A DNA stretch of 64,000 nt from JBBSGD01 sp038254435 (lineage in GTDB: Bacteria > Actinomycetota > CADDZG01 > WHSQ01), in the NCBI GenBank assembly GCA_038254435.1, contig JBBSGD010000003.1, forward strand, positions 1 to 64,000. Direction: 5' to 3'. The position numbers and the translations under genes are program-made. Under the pieces are notes generated by a model. It saw only the letters and a list, made by a program, of their open reading frames with translations, was not told the DNA's origin and ran no database searches. Numbering within the stretch: position 1 is the first letter of the stretch; each line of letters opens with the position of its first letter. Shown piece after piece: positions 43,210 through 51,806 of the stretch.

Positions 43210-44175
43210 ATGCGCTATCGCAAGCTGGGGCGCTGGGGGGCGAGCGTGTCGGTGATTGGGCTGGGGTCGTGGCTGACCTACGGCGCGTCGGTAGAAGCGG
43301 ACACCGCGACGGAGTGCATCAAGCGCGCCTACGACCTCGGGGTCAACTTCTTCGACACTGCGAACGTGTACGCGCGGGGGGCGGCCGAGGAGGTAGTCGG
43401 CACGGCAATCGCCGGCTTCCCTCGCGACTCCTACGTTCTCGCCACCAAGGTCTACTTCCCGATGGGTGACGGGCCCAACGACCGGGGCCTGTCCCGCAAG
43501 CACGTGCATGAGCAGCTGCACCACTCCCTTCGCCGCCTCGGCCTCGACTACATAGACCTCTACCAGTGTCACCGCTACGACACCGGTACCCCGCTGGAGG
43601 AGACGTGCTCGGTAATGAACGACCTGATCAGGCGCGGGGACATCCTTTACTGGGGAGTATCCGAATGGTCCGCCGACCAGATAGCCCATGCCGTGGACCT
43701 CTGCCGCATCCACGGGTGGGACCCGCCGGTGAGCAACCAGCCGCAATACAGCGCCTTGTGGCGGCAGATAGAAGAACGGGTGCTCCCGGTGTGCGAGGAC
43801 CTCGGGCTCGGAAACGTGGTGTGGTCGCCGCTGGCGCAAGGCATCCTCACGGGCAAGTACGACTCGGTCCAAGACGTGCCGCCGGGGAGCCGTGCGGCCG
43901 GGTCCAACGCAGGCATGATGGACGGCTTCTTCACGCAAGAGATCCTCGACGCGGTGGCCCGAGTCAAGCCTCTGGCCGGCGAGGCAGGCTGCTCTCTGGC
44001 CCAGCTCGCACTCGGGTGGTGCCTGCGCGAGCCTCAGGTCTCGAGCGTGATCGCCGGGGCGACGAAAGTGAGCCACATCGACGACAACGTGGCCGCCGGC
44101 GAGCTCGACGTGGCCGACGAGATCTTCGACCGTATGGACGAGATCCTGGAGCCGGCGCTGCCCGACTACGACTGA
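43210..44175 (+). CDS. Aldo/keto reductase
   Basis: A 321-residue TIM-barrel NADPH oxidoreductase. The tetrad is visible: Asp in FFDTANVYARG, Tyr nearby, Lys in LATKVYFPM, His in YQCHRYD. The VWSPLAQGILTGKY and late SSVIAGATKVSHIDDNV blocks bind the cofactor. It resembles voltage-gated K+ channel beta-subunit-like reductases. ATG 43210 has AAGGAGGGAGG. Its end overlaps the convergent asparaginase by 10 bp. The substrate is unknown. Confidence 0.93.
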   Translation: MRYRKLGRWGASVSVIGLGSWLTYGASVEADTATECIKRAYDLGVNFFDTANVYARGAAEEVVGTAIAGFPRDSYVLATKVYFPMGDGPNDRGLSRKHVHEQLHHSLRRLGLDYIDLYQCHRYDTGTPLEETCSVMNDLIRRGDILYWGVSEWSADQIAHAVDLCRIHGWDPPVSNQPQYSALWRQIEERVLPVCEDLGLGNVVWSPLAQGILTGKYDSVQDVPPGSRAAGSNAGMMDGFFTQEILDAVARVKPLAGEAGCSLAQLALGWCLREPQVSSVIAGATKVSHIDDNVAAGELDVADEIFDRMDEILEPALPDYD

Positions 44176-45149
44176 GGGCGCTCGAGGCTGAAGTCGGGAC
44201 AGATCTCGCCCACCGGCTCGCTCCCGCCCAGCAGCGGTGGACGCGCAAAGGGAGCGAGCCGGGCCGTCTCCTCACGGCCCAGGGCGCCGATCTGCACGAG
44301 AGCTTCAATGAGGACGGGCCCCGCAGCCCGGACCGCGCCGTCGCTCACCTTGACCGCGACGCCGAGCCCGAGCGACCTCACCGCCGCGCACAGAAGACCC
44401 TCGGCCCCTGCCTTGACGACGACATCCCGGCTCGCCTGCATGATCGCGGTGTCCTCACGCTTGCGTCCCCCGACCAGGTAGGGGCGCGCCGACATCGCCG
44501 CGAAACAGCCTTGCACGGCGTCCGCCAGCGAACCGAGGCGCTCGCCCGTGACGAGGCGTGCGTAGAGGACGGCCATGCCCTCGAGTGTCAGCCCGTGCAC
44601 CGGCGCTCCGCACCCGTCGGTGCCGAGCTCCACGCGGGTAACCCCAATGATCGAGCAAACCGCGGCCGTAATACGTTCCTGGAGCGGGTGATCCGGCAAC
44701 AAGTACGAGCTCTTGTCCCACCCGCGCCGGGCACACGCGAGAAGCTTTCCCGCGTGCTTGCCAGAGCAGTTGTGGCTGATGCGCCGCTTGACCCCGTCGC
44801 CAGTTGCGGCCGCGTCGACATCGAGGGGCCAGGCCGCGGGGCAGAGCAGGTCTATCTCCGTAAGCCCGGCACGATCCAGCACGGCATCCACTGCGGCGAG
44901 GTGCTCGGGCTCGCCGTTATGAGACCCGCACATGATGGCAAGATCGTCGTCCGTCAGATCGTCGCCGGATGCTTCGTACGAAACCGCCGCCTGCAACGGC
45001 TTCATAGCCGACCTAGCAAAAAGGTAACTGTCCGGATCTCCGGCCGATGCCACGAGCGTGCCGCTCGCGTCACACACGGCGACCGATCCTCGGTGCGCAG
45101 ACTCTTGCAAGCCGCTTCTTACGACGCGCGCCACCAGTGCTTCAGCCAC
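44166..45149 (-). CDS. Type II-like asparaginase (AnsA/DUF1063 family)
   Basis: A 327-residue asparaginase family protein. Key blocks are YLFARSAMKPLQA (with the catalytic-type Ser/Lys), CGSHNGEPEHL, ISHNCSGKHAGKL and GTDGCGAPVHGL. It hydrolyses L-asparagine to aspartate; the next genes on the strand are asd and lysC for aspartate-family synthesis, though they are not in one operon. It has no signal peptide. Confidence 0.9.
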   Translation of the reverse strand: MAEALVARVVRSGLQESAHRGSVAVCDASGTLVASAGDPDSYLFARSAMKPLQAAVSYEASGDDLTDDDLAIMCGSHNGEPEHLAAVDAVLDRAGLTEIDLLCPAAWPLDVDAAATGDGVKRRISHNCSGKHAGKLLACARRGWDKSSYLLPDHPLQERITAAVCSIIGVTRVELGTDGCGAPVHGLTLEGMAVLYARLVTGERLGSLADAVQGCFAAMSARPYLVGGRKREDTAIMQASRDVVVKAGAEGLLCAAVRSLGLGVAVKVSDGAVRAAGPVLIEALVQIGALGREETARLAPFARPPLLGGSEPVGEICPDFSLERPQS

Positions 45150-45213
45150 CTGCTCTTGCCCTTCTCTAAAGGGGCCCGCTTATGGGTCTTCGTGGCGGGT
45201 AAACTAACGGCCC

Positions 45214-45663
45214 ATGACCGAACACCGCGAACCGGAGCAGCCGGCCTCAGACTCGCCGGGTGCGCCCGCGTCGGAGCCTGCCCAGCAGCCACAGGCGCCT
45301 CCGCAGGAAGGCTCGACGGGGCCGGCCCAGAAGGACCCGGGGGAACCGGCCCAGAAGGGCCCGGGGGAACCAGCGAAGGACCCGGTCGAGCACGAGCGCT
45401 ATACGGCCGGACGGGCATCGAAGACCTTGCAGCAAGTCACGATTGCGCTTCTTGTTCTCGGTCTTCTCACCGTCATCTTCATCCTTCAAAACACACAGTC
45501 CGTGCAGGTCCATTTCCTGTTCTTCTCGGCCCAGGCTCCACTCGCTGCAGCCATTTTGCTCGCCGCCGTGCTCGGTGGGATTCTGACCTTCCTCGTCGCG
45601 TTCCTGCGCCAGCGTCAGTACCGGCGCGCTGCCAGGAAGGAGCACGGGGTCCATTCGCGTTGA
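45214..45663 (+). CDS. LapA-domain membrane protein
   Basis: A 149-residue protein. A Pro/Gln/Gly-rich disordered N terminus with near repeats of EPAQKGPGEPAKDP (about 1-65) precedes two TM helices (about 75-95 and 108-130) and a basic tail. The second half matches the DUF1049/LapA family (ILQNTQSVQVHFLFFSAQAP). Its role in envelope assembly is suggested but not established. Confidence 0.85.
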   Translation: MTEHREPEQPASDSPGAPASEPAQQPQAPPQEGSTGPAQKDPGEPAQKGPGEPAKDPVEHERYTAGRASKTLQQVTIALLVLGLLTVIFILQNTQSVQVHFLFFSAQAPLAAAILLAAVLGGILTFLVAFLRQRQYRRAARKEHGVHSR

Positions 45664-45670
45664 CGGCGCA

Positions 45671-45721
45671 CAACTTTCTCACCAGACCCCGAAAAAAACC
45701 GCACCGATGTGAGAAAAGTTG
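45671..45721. terminator. Long inverted repeat between lapA and asd
   Basis: CAACTTTCTCAC (45671-45682) pairs with GTGAGAAAAGTTG (45709-45721) with one bulged A, separated by 26 bases containing a run of seven A. It lies between two convergent genes, 8 bp after one stop and 7 bp before the other. A bidirectional terminator is the simplest reading; loss of GC bias in the arms is unusual here. Confidence 0.55.
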
Positions 45722-45727
45722 CGGGGG

Positions 45728-46753
45728 TCAGGTTATGAGTTCGGCTATCTGCACCGTGTTGAGCGCCGCGCCCTTGCGAAGGTTGTCGGTGACGCAGAAC
45801 ATCTCCAGCGCATGAGGGTCGAAACGATCCTCGCGCATGCGCCCCACGTAACACGGGTCTCGTCCCGCGGCTTGTAGGGGAGTCGGGAAGACACCAGCCT
45901 CGGGGTTGTCGCGCAACTCCACGCCCGGCGCCCGGGCGAGAACATCCCTGGCCTCGAGGGCAGTAACGGGTTTCTCGAACTCGGCGTGCACGACCACGCT
46001 GTGCCCCACCACGACCGGCACCCGCACACAGGTTGCGGTAACCGGCAAGGACGCCAGACCGAGGATCTTGCGCGACTCATCGCACAGCTTTAGCTCCTCG
46101 CTCGTGTAGCCGCCACTCTTAATCGTGCCGCACTGCGGGATGACGTTGAAAGCCAGCGGGTGTGAGAAAGTCGAACCCGCCTCTAGGACCTGGCCTGCAG
46201 CCCCCGACAGAACCGCGTCCGGCTCTTTCGAGGCGCGCTCACTCTGCTCCCACAGCTCCTCGGTGCCCGGCCTTCCGGAACCGGAGGCTGCCTGGTAAGA
46301 GGCAAGCACGAGGCGCCGGAGCGGCCATCTCTGATTCAGAGCTGCAAGCGGAACGACTATCGCTAGGGTGGTGCAGTTCGCGCTTGCGATGATGCCCTTC
46401 GGACGGTTCACCGCCGCCTCGGGATTGATCTCGGGGACGACGAGCGGAACCTCTTCGTCCATGCGCCAGGCGGCCGAGTTGTCGACTACCAGCGCGCCTT
46501 TGCCTGCGGCGACCGGAGCCCACTCGCGCGCCACGGTGTCCGGCACGTCAAAAAGGGCAAGGTCGACGCCCTCGAACACAGCGCGCGTAAGCGCCTTGAC
46601 CGGCGTCTCGGATTCGCCGAAGGCGACCGTGCGCCCGGCCGAACGGTGCGACGCGATGGGGATGAGCTCGGTAACCGGAAAGCTGCGCTGCTCGAGGATG
46701 CGCAGAATGCGCGTTCCGACGGCTCCGGTCGCTCCGACCACCGCGACTCTCAC
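45728..46753 (-). CDS. asd: Aspartate-semialdehyde dehydrogenase
   Basis: A 341-residue NADPH enzyme making aspartate-semialdehyde for lysine, threonine, methionine and diaminopimelate. The Rossmann loop GATGAVG is at residues 7-13 and the catalytic Cys127 in ASANCTT. The length is normal. The start is GTG 46753, overlapping the lysC stop as GTGA, so lysC-asd is a coupled operon as in many actinobacteria. Confidence 0.96.
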   Translation of the reverse strand: MRVAVVGATGAVGTRILRILEQRSFPVTELIPIASHRSAGRTVAFGESETPVKALTRAVFEGVDLALFDVPDTVAREWAPVAAGKGALVVDNSAAWRMDEEVPLVVPEINPEAAVNRPKGIIASANCTTLAIVVPLAALNQRWPLRRLVLASYQAASGSGRPGTEELWEQSERASKEPDAVLSGAAGQVLEAGSTFSHPLAFNVIPQCGTIKSGGYTSEELKLCDESRKILGLASLPVTATCVRVPVVVGHSVVVHAEFEKPVTALEARDVLARAPGVELRDNPEAGVFPTPLQAAGRDPCYVGRMREDRFDPHALEMFCVTDNLRKGAALNTVQIAELIT

Positions 46754-48045
46754 GATGTGGATTCCGCGTCCGGCCGCAGCGCACGCATCTGCCCGCTCAC
46801 CGTAGCGGGGTGAGCTTCGCGCATGACCACCTTTTCCGAGAGGTTGAAGCGCTCGTGAATCGCCTTGACGGCCGCGTCCACGTCGGCTTGTGGGACCACG
46901 CAGGAGATGCGTATCGAGGAGGTCGAGATGATCCCGATGTTCACTCCTGCATCCGACAGGGCGTCGAACATGTCCGCCGCAACGCCCGGATGCGATTTCA
47001 TGCCGGCGCCCACAAGAGACACCTTGGCGATATCCTCGTCCGTCTCGACGCCGTCTGCTCCGACGTCTCTTGCGATGCGCTCGAGCACGGGCCGGGTCCT
47101 GCGCAAGTCGGCGTCCGGAATTGTAAAGGAGATGTTCGTGCATCCTCCCGCAGCCGCGTTTTGCACGATCATGTCGACGTTGACGCCCTCATCTGCCAAA
47201 GGCCTAAAGACGCGCGCGGCCACGCCCGGCTTGTCCGGCAGGCCGAGCACAGTCACCTGCGACTCGGAGGTGTCGTGCGCGATTCCAGAGATGATCGCCT
47301 GTTCCATGCGTTCGTCCTCCTGTAACACCCATGTGCCCTCGCTACCCGAGAAAGACGAGCGCACGTGGACGAGCACGTCGTAGTTGCGAGCGTATTCCAC
47401 ACACCTCACCATCAGCACCTTGGCCCCCGATGCGGACAGCTCGAGCATCTCCTCGTAGGAGATGGCGTGCAGCTTGCGCGCCTGAGGCACGATCCGCGGG
47501 TCCGCCGTGAAGACCCCCTCCACGTCCGTATAGATCTCGCATGCGTCCGCTTTCAGCGCCGCGGCCAGGGCAACCGCCGTCGTATCGGAGCCTCCTCGTC
47601 CCAGCGTGGTGACGTCGTACTCGGTGGACACACCCTGGAAGCCCGCAACTATCGCGATCTTGCCCGCCTCGAGGGCCTCGAGGACCCGCCGTGCCCTGAC
47701 CTCGACGATGCGCGCGCGGCCGTGTGAGCTGTCGGTGACGATGCCCGCCTGCGACCCGGTGAGGCTGATGGCTTCCTTGCCGAGGTCGATGATCGCCATG
47801 GAAAGAAGAGCCATCGAGATGCGCTCCCCAGCCGTAAGCAGCATGTCGAGCTCGCGTGGACGCGGGGCGGCGGAGATCTGGTCGGCAAGCGTAAGGAGCT
47901 CGTCGGTTGAATGCCCCATGGCCGAGACGACCACGCAGACCTTTTGTCCGGCCTCGGCCGCCGACACCACTCGGCGTGCCACTCGCTTCATCCGCTCGGC
48001 GTCCCCAACCGAGGTGCCGCCATACTTCTGAACAATCAAGGCCAT
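46750..48045 (-). CDS. lysC: Aspartokinase
   Basis: A 431-residue aspartate kinase. The kinase core has the N-terminal KYGGTSV, VVVSAMGHSTDEL and GFQGVSTEYDVTTLGRGGSDT. Two ACT domains in the C-terminal third give feedback control by lysine/threonine. In this family an internal start often makes a separate beta subunit of the ACT region; I could not assign one. ATG 48045 starts the conserved core (MALIVQKYGGTSV). Confidence 0.95.
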   Translation of the reverse strand: MALIVQKYGGTSVGDAERMKRVARRVVSAAEAGQKVCVVVSAMGHSTDELLTLADQISAAPRPRELDMLLTAGERISMALLSMAIIDLGKEAISLTGSQAGIVTDSSHGRARIVEVRARRVLEALEAGKIAIVAGFQGVSTEYDVTTLGRGGSDTTAVALAAALKADACEIYTDVEGVFTADPRIVPQARKLHAISYEEMLELSASGAKVLMVRCVEYARNYDVLVHVRSSFSGSEGTWVLQEDERMEQAIISGIAHDTSESQVTVLGLPDKPGVAARVFRPLADEGVNVDMIVQNAAAGGCTNISFTIPDADLRRTRPVLERIARDVGADGVETDEDIAKVSLVGAGMKSHPGVAADMFDALSDAGVNIGIISTSSIRISCVVPQADVDAAVKAIHERFNLSEKVVMREAHPATVSGQMRALRPDAESTS

Positions 48046-48115
48046 TGCAACACGGTACCGACTGTTGCCGGGCCGCGGCCGCATTCTGCAAAGGGCCGCC
48101 TCCTGGGGACGAGAC

Positions 48116-48730
48116 TCAGCCGCCCATCGTGCGGCGGCCCTCGAGTGCCTTTCCGAGGGTTACCTCGTCGGCATACTCGAGGTCGCCTCCGACCGGCAGG
48201 CCGCTGGCGAGGCGCGTGACGCTGACGCCGAGCGGCGTGAGCAAGCGGGCCAGGTACATGGCCGTGGCATCGCCCTCGACGCTCGGATTAGTGGCGACGA
48301 TGATCTCTGTGACGGCGCGGGTCGCCCCAGGCGGGGTCTCCAGCCTGCCCAGCAGCTCGGCGAGCCTCAGATCGTCCGGACCGATGCCCTCGATCGGGGA
48401 GATCGCGCCCTGCAGCACGTGATAGAGACCTCGGAACTCACGCGTCCGCTCGATGGCCACGATGTCCGGCGCCTCCTGCACGACACAGATGACCGACTGA
48501 TCGCGGCGCGTGTCGCGGCAATAGCCGCAGCGCTCCGACTCGGCCACGTTGAAGCACACCTCGCAGAAACGAACACGCTCCTTTGCGTGAACGATCGACT
48601 GGGCCAGACGCCGGGCGTCCTCGGGATCGGACTTGAGCAGCCAGAAGGCGACGCGCTGGGCGCTCTTGGGTCCGATGCCGGGCAGCTTCGCGAGCTCGTC
48701 GATCAGGTCCTGGACGGGGCCGGCGTACAA
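48116..48730 (-). CDS. recR: Recombination protein RecR
   Basis: A 204-residue RecFOR-pathway protein. The helix-hairpin-helix LAKLPGIGPKSAQRVAFWLL is at the N terminus, the C4 zinc finger is CEVCFNVAESERCGYC (about 57-72), and the Toprim domain follows (VVQEAPDI, then VATNPSVEGDATA). It loads RecA with RecO on gapped DNA. It follows ybaB by 9 bp in the dnaX-ybaB-recR operon, an order conserved across bacteria. Confidence 0.97.
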   Translation of the reverse strand: MYAGPVQDLIDELAKLPGIGPKSAQRVAFWLLKSDPEDARRLAQSIVHAKERVRFCEVCFNVAESERCGYCRDTRRDQSVICVVQEAPDIVAIERTREFRGLYHVLQGAISPIEGIGPDDLRLAELLGRLETPPGATRAVTEIIVATNPSVEGDATAMYLARLLTPLGVSVTRLASGLPVGGDLEYADEVTLGKALEGRRTMGG

Positions 48731-48739
48731 CGCCTTCCC

Positions 48740-49078
48740 CTACAGGCCCGGGAGGCCCAGACCCCCGGGCCCTCCCGCGCCGCCGGCCAGCGGTCCCATC
48801 GTCTCCTCTTGAGCTTCCTTGACCTTGTCAAGCGCATCGTTGACGGCGGCGGTAACGGCGTCACCGAGCATCTCGAGGTCGTCGGCGTCGGGCTCACCGT
48901 CAAAGAAGCCCTCTTTGATGGTTATCCCCAGGACCTCGTGATCGCCGCTCACGGCGGCGGTGACTGCGCCGCCGCCTGCGGAGCCGGCGAACTCCTTCGC
49001 CGCGAGCTCAGCCTGCGCCTTTTGCATCTCGGCCGCCATCTTCTGGGCCTGCTTCATCATCTTCTGCATGTCCTTCAC
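48740..49078 (-). CDS. YbaB/EbfC nucleoid-associated protein
   Basis: A 112-residue YbaB/EbfC protein: MKDMQKMMKQAQKMAAEMQ helix, a beta wing with VTAAVSGDHEVLGITI, then DLVTDAVNDALDKV-like helix and a Gly/Pro tail. It binds DNA as a dimer and lies between dnaX and recR as in most genomes. GTG 49078 with GGGAAGGGA upstream is the best start; the preceding in-frame sequence is low complexity. Confidence 0.92.
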   Translation of the reverse strand: MKDMQKMMKQAQKMAAEMQKAQAELAAKEFAGSAGGGAVTAAVSGDHEVLGITIKEGFFDGEPDADDLEMLGDAVTAAVNDALDKVKEAQEETMGPLAGGAGGPGGLGLPGL

Positions 49079-49103
49079 GGCTCGATGTCCCTTCCCTGAG
49101 CTC

Positions 49104-50954
49104 TCACGAGCGCCTCCCTGCCTTTCTGTCTGCGCTCTCCTCGACGACCTCTGCCCCCAGGCCTCGCTTGACGAGCTCGATGGGATCGGCGTCGGTATCC
49201 ACTGCTCGAGCATCGGCGTAGTCGGTCACATCGTCGTCCGCGGTGGGCGCAGGTGTCGCTTCGGACGACTGCTCGGCGAGTCCTGCGGTCCGCTCGGTGC
49301 CGCGCGCCGCGAATGCCAGCGTCGCCTCGAGTCCTAAGGCCGCGTGCAACGCCTCGGCCAGGATGCGGCTGTTGGATTCGCGGGTCATCTGCGACTCGTG
49401 GAACTCAGACTGCACCTCGATCAAGAGCGTGTCGTCGTCGAAACGCACCGGACGAGATGGGTTGAGAAAGCCCCATACCCTCTTGCTGCGCTTGCTGACC
49501 TCGGCCAGAGTCGCCGTCCACGAGTCCTTGACGTGTCCAAAACCGATGCTCCCTGGGGGAGCGCTGGGCGGCGCAGCCGGCTCGGCCGCTGCGCCCGCCT
49601 TCTCTCCTGCCGCAACGGGCGGGGGAGCCGGTTCCGGCGCGGGCGTCTGGCGGGCGGGAGCCGTGGCTGCGCGCGCGGCGGGGAAACGTTCCGCCGGCCG
49701 CGCCGGGCCGGCTGCAGGCTGAGGGATCGGCGCCGACTGTTGCTCCGCAGGCAAAGGGGCCGCCGCCGACGGCCCCTCCGCCGCTGAAGGGCCGCTGTCG
49801 ATGCCGCTGCGGCGCTCGAGTCTTTCGAGCCGGCCGAGAACACCCGCCGCACTAGGGTCGGTCTCCGGGACCGCGGCGCGCACGAGCGCGACCTCGAGCC
49901 ACAGACGGTGCCCCGGAGCGTTGCGCATCTCGGTGATGGCCTTGCCGAGGAGGTCAACCGTACGCAGCAACCCCCCTGCGGTAAACGCCTCGGTCTGCGT
50001 GGTGAGCCTGGCCCGGTGCTCAGGTGACAGGTCAAGCAAACCCTCTCCGTCGGGGGCAGTCTTGAGCAGTAGCAGCGACCGGGCATGTTCGAGAGCTCCG
50101 ACGGCGAGCTGGCGGGGATCGGCACCCTGGGCCATGAGGGTGTGCACGGTCCAGAAGATGGCTCCGACGTCGCCCGCGGCGAGGGCATCGAACACATCCA
50201 GGAACGCGTCCTCGGTTCTCTCACCGAGCAGCCGTTCGACCTCGTGAGCGGCCACGTGGCCGTCGAGGCTTGCGATCTGGTCCAGCACGGACAGCGCGTC
50301 GCGCGCTCCGCCGTCTGCATGCCGCGCGATGACGGCCAGCGCGCCCGGGTCGACGTCGATCTCCTCCCGCTCGGCGATGCCGGCAAGCAGGCCCTCGAGG
50401 ACGTCGATGGGAACCCGGCGAAAGTCAAAGCGCTGCGTGCGCGACACGATCGTCTGTAAGACTTTGTGCGCCTCGGTCGTGGCGAGGATGAAGAGGACGT
50501 GCGCGGGCGGCTCCTCCAGCGTCTTCAAGAGTGCGTTGAAGGACCCGGCAGTAAGCATATGGACCTCGTCTATGACGTAGACCTTGCGACGTCCGCCGGC
50601 GGTTGCGAGTGGCACGCCTGCGAGCACGTCGCGCGTCTCATCGACCTTGGAATGTGACGCCGCGTCGAGCTCGATGACGTCGAGCGAGGACCCCTCCGTG
50701 ATCGCCCGGCACGAATCGCACTTGCCGCACGGGCTGGGGGTCGGTCCCTCGGCGCAATTGAGGGCTTTGGCGAGGATGCGGGCCGTCGAGGTCTTGCCGG
50801 TCCCGCGCGGGCCAGTGAAGAGATAGGCGTGCGCCACCCTGTCCTCGACTATGGCGTTGCTCAGAGTCCGCGACACATGCTCCTGGCCGAGGATCTCGTC
50901 GAAGGTCTGAGGCCGGTACTTGCGATAAAGGGAGAGATAAGCCACGAAGCCCAT
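49104..50954 (-). CDS. dnaX: DNA polymerase III subunit gamma/tau
   Basis: A 616-residue clamp-loader AAA+ ATPase. The Walker A is GPRGTGKTS near residue 47, four zinc Cys are in NCAEGPTPSPCGKCDSC, Walker B is VYVIDEVHML, and sensor/SRC motifs are in TTEAHKVLQTIVSRTQRF. An Ala/Pro-rich linker (about 375-480) leads to a C-terminal tau-type domain that contacts the polymerase. The start ATG 50954 is used; a GTG at 50945 is in frame. It heads the recR operon. Confidence 0.96.
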   Translation of the reverse strand: MGFVAYLSLYRKYRPQTFDEILGQEHVSRTLSNAIVEDRVAHAYLFTGPRGTGKTSTARILAKALNCAEGPTPSPCGKCDSCRAITEGSSLDVIELDAASHSKVDETRDVLAGVPLATAGGRRKVYVIDEVHMLTAGSFNALLKTLEEPPAHVLFILATTEAHKVLQTIVSRTQRFDFRRVPIDVLEGLLAGIAEREEIDVDPGALAVIARHADGGARDALSVLDQIASLDGHVAAHEVERLLGERTEDAFLDVFDALAAGDVGAIFWTVHTLMAQGADPRQLAVGALEHARSLLLLKTAPDGEGLLDLSPEHRARLTTQTEAFTAGGLLRTVDLLGKAITEMRNAPGHRLWLEVALVRAAVPETDPSAAGVLGRLERLERRSGIDSGPSAAEGPSAAAPLPAEQQSAPIPQPAAGPARPAERFPAARAATAPARQTPAPEPAPPPVAAGEKAGAAAEPAAPPSAPPGSIGFGHVKDSWTATLAEVSKRSKRVWGFLNPSRPVRFDDDTLLIEVQSEFHESQMTRESNSRILAEALHAALGLEATLAFAARGTERTAGLAEQSSEATPAPTADDDVTDYADARAVDTDADPIELVKRGLGAEVVEESADRKAGRRS

Positions 50955-51372
50955 CCTAGTCGGCCGGCGCGACGACGGCCCGAGGGGCCGGATAAGAGCA
51001 GCGATTTCCTTCTGAGACCAGAGGGCAACCGAACGACCGAGACCAATCCTCGATCACCAAGCCAAGCATCTCGTCCGCCTGCGGACGCGGGCTATACAAG
51101 ACCTGCGGTGTGCGTGACCGCTCGATCGCCCAGCGACGCCGACCAAACCAACGCCGCCTACGTCGAGTTCGTTCGCAATGACTTGGACATTCACGTATCC
51201 GGCGGAGAGAGCTTGCAGAGGTTGCTCGACATAGCCGGAAGCATTAGGTGACCCGAAACCGTCCACTGGCGGGCCGCGCCCGCCCGACACTACCTAGTCG
51301 CCCACGAGAATGGCCGTGCACCCCGTCCTGGACCCTTGAACCACCGTCGCCTATCCGGCAGCCGGCTCCGGC
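50955..51372. other. 418-bp stretch between dnaX and the SRP RNA
   Basis: No family is recognised. A small plus-strand open frame (see 51114-51251) has moderate coding character. The rest holds the dnaX promoter region on the minus strand. Confidence 0.4.
51114..51251 (+). CDS. Possible 45-residue small protein
   Basis: GTG 51114 (or GTG 51108) opens a frame of 45 residues containing AYVEFVRNDLDIHVSGGESL and a helical C terminus. It has no clear ribosome binding site, no membrane segment and no family resemblance. It may be a remnant of a larger gene. Low confidence. Confidence 0.25.
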   Translation: MTARSPSDADQTNAAYVEFVRNDLDIHVSGGESLQRLLDIAGSIR

Positions 51373-51463
51373 CGAGCGCTCCTGCGGCGCTCCCGGGTCG
51401 CCGCTTACGGCTGCTCCCTTCCGGGCCTGACCGGATTCACGGTTCCGAGACGCGCAGGACTCG
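51373..51463 (-). ncRNA. ffs: Signal recognition particle RNA (4.5S-type)
   Basis: The minus strand has the universal SRP core: GGTCAGGCCCGGAAGGGAGC, followed by AGCCGTAAGCGG and the closing GCGACCCGGGAG. Flanking arms TCCTGCG (complement of 51455-51461) and CGCAGGA (51378-51384 side) pair to close a single long hairpin of about 90 nt. It is the short bacterial form without an Alu domain. Its position beside dnaX is conserved in many bacteria. Ends are approximate. Confidence 0.88.
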
Positions 51464-51598
51464 ACCATCGACGCTGCTTGCCGGGGGCTGCCCGGTGGTG
51501 CAACGGCCGCAGACGGGTAATCGGCCCGGCGTGTCGAGGGTTTCCGGTTCAGGGGACCCCGAGCTCCCCGCCTAGCACGGCCGCCCTCAGGATAGCGG

Positions 51599-51685
51599 CG
51601 GAGACGAAGGGATTCGAACCCTTGGACCACTTGCGTGGTCACACGCTCTCCAGGCGTGCCGATTAGTCCGCTCTCGCACGTCTCC
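51599..51685 (-). tRNA. tRNA-Ser (anticodon GGA)
   Basis: Cloverleaf of about 87 nt with acceptor GGAGACG/CGTCTCC, anticodon loop CTGGAGA giving GGA, a long variable arm (ACCACGCAAGTGGT) and T-arm GGGTTCGAATCCC. CCA is not encoded (CCG follows). Confidence 0.95.
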
Positions 51686-51806
51686 GGGCCGGAGTCTAGC
51701 CCCTAGCGCGCTCGCTCACCCCGTGGCCGATGCGCGACGCCCGGTGCGCTGCCCGTCGCACATGGGTTACCCGTCGAACACCGGCCACAGCAGGGGGCCG
51801 GCCCCC

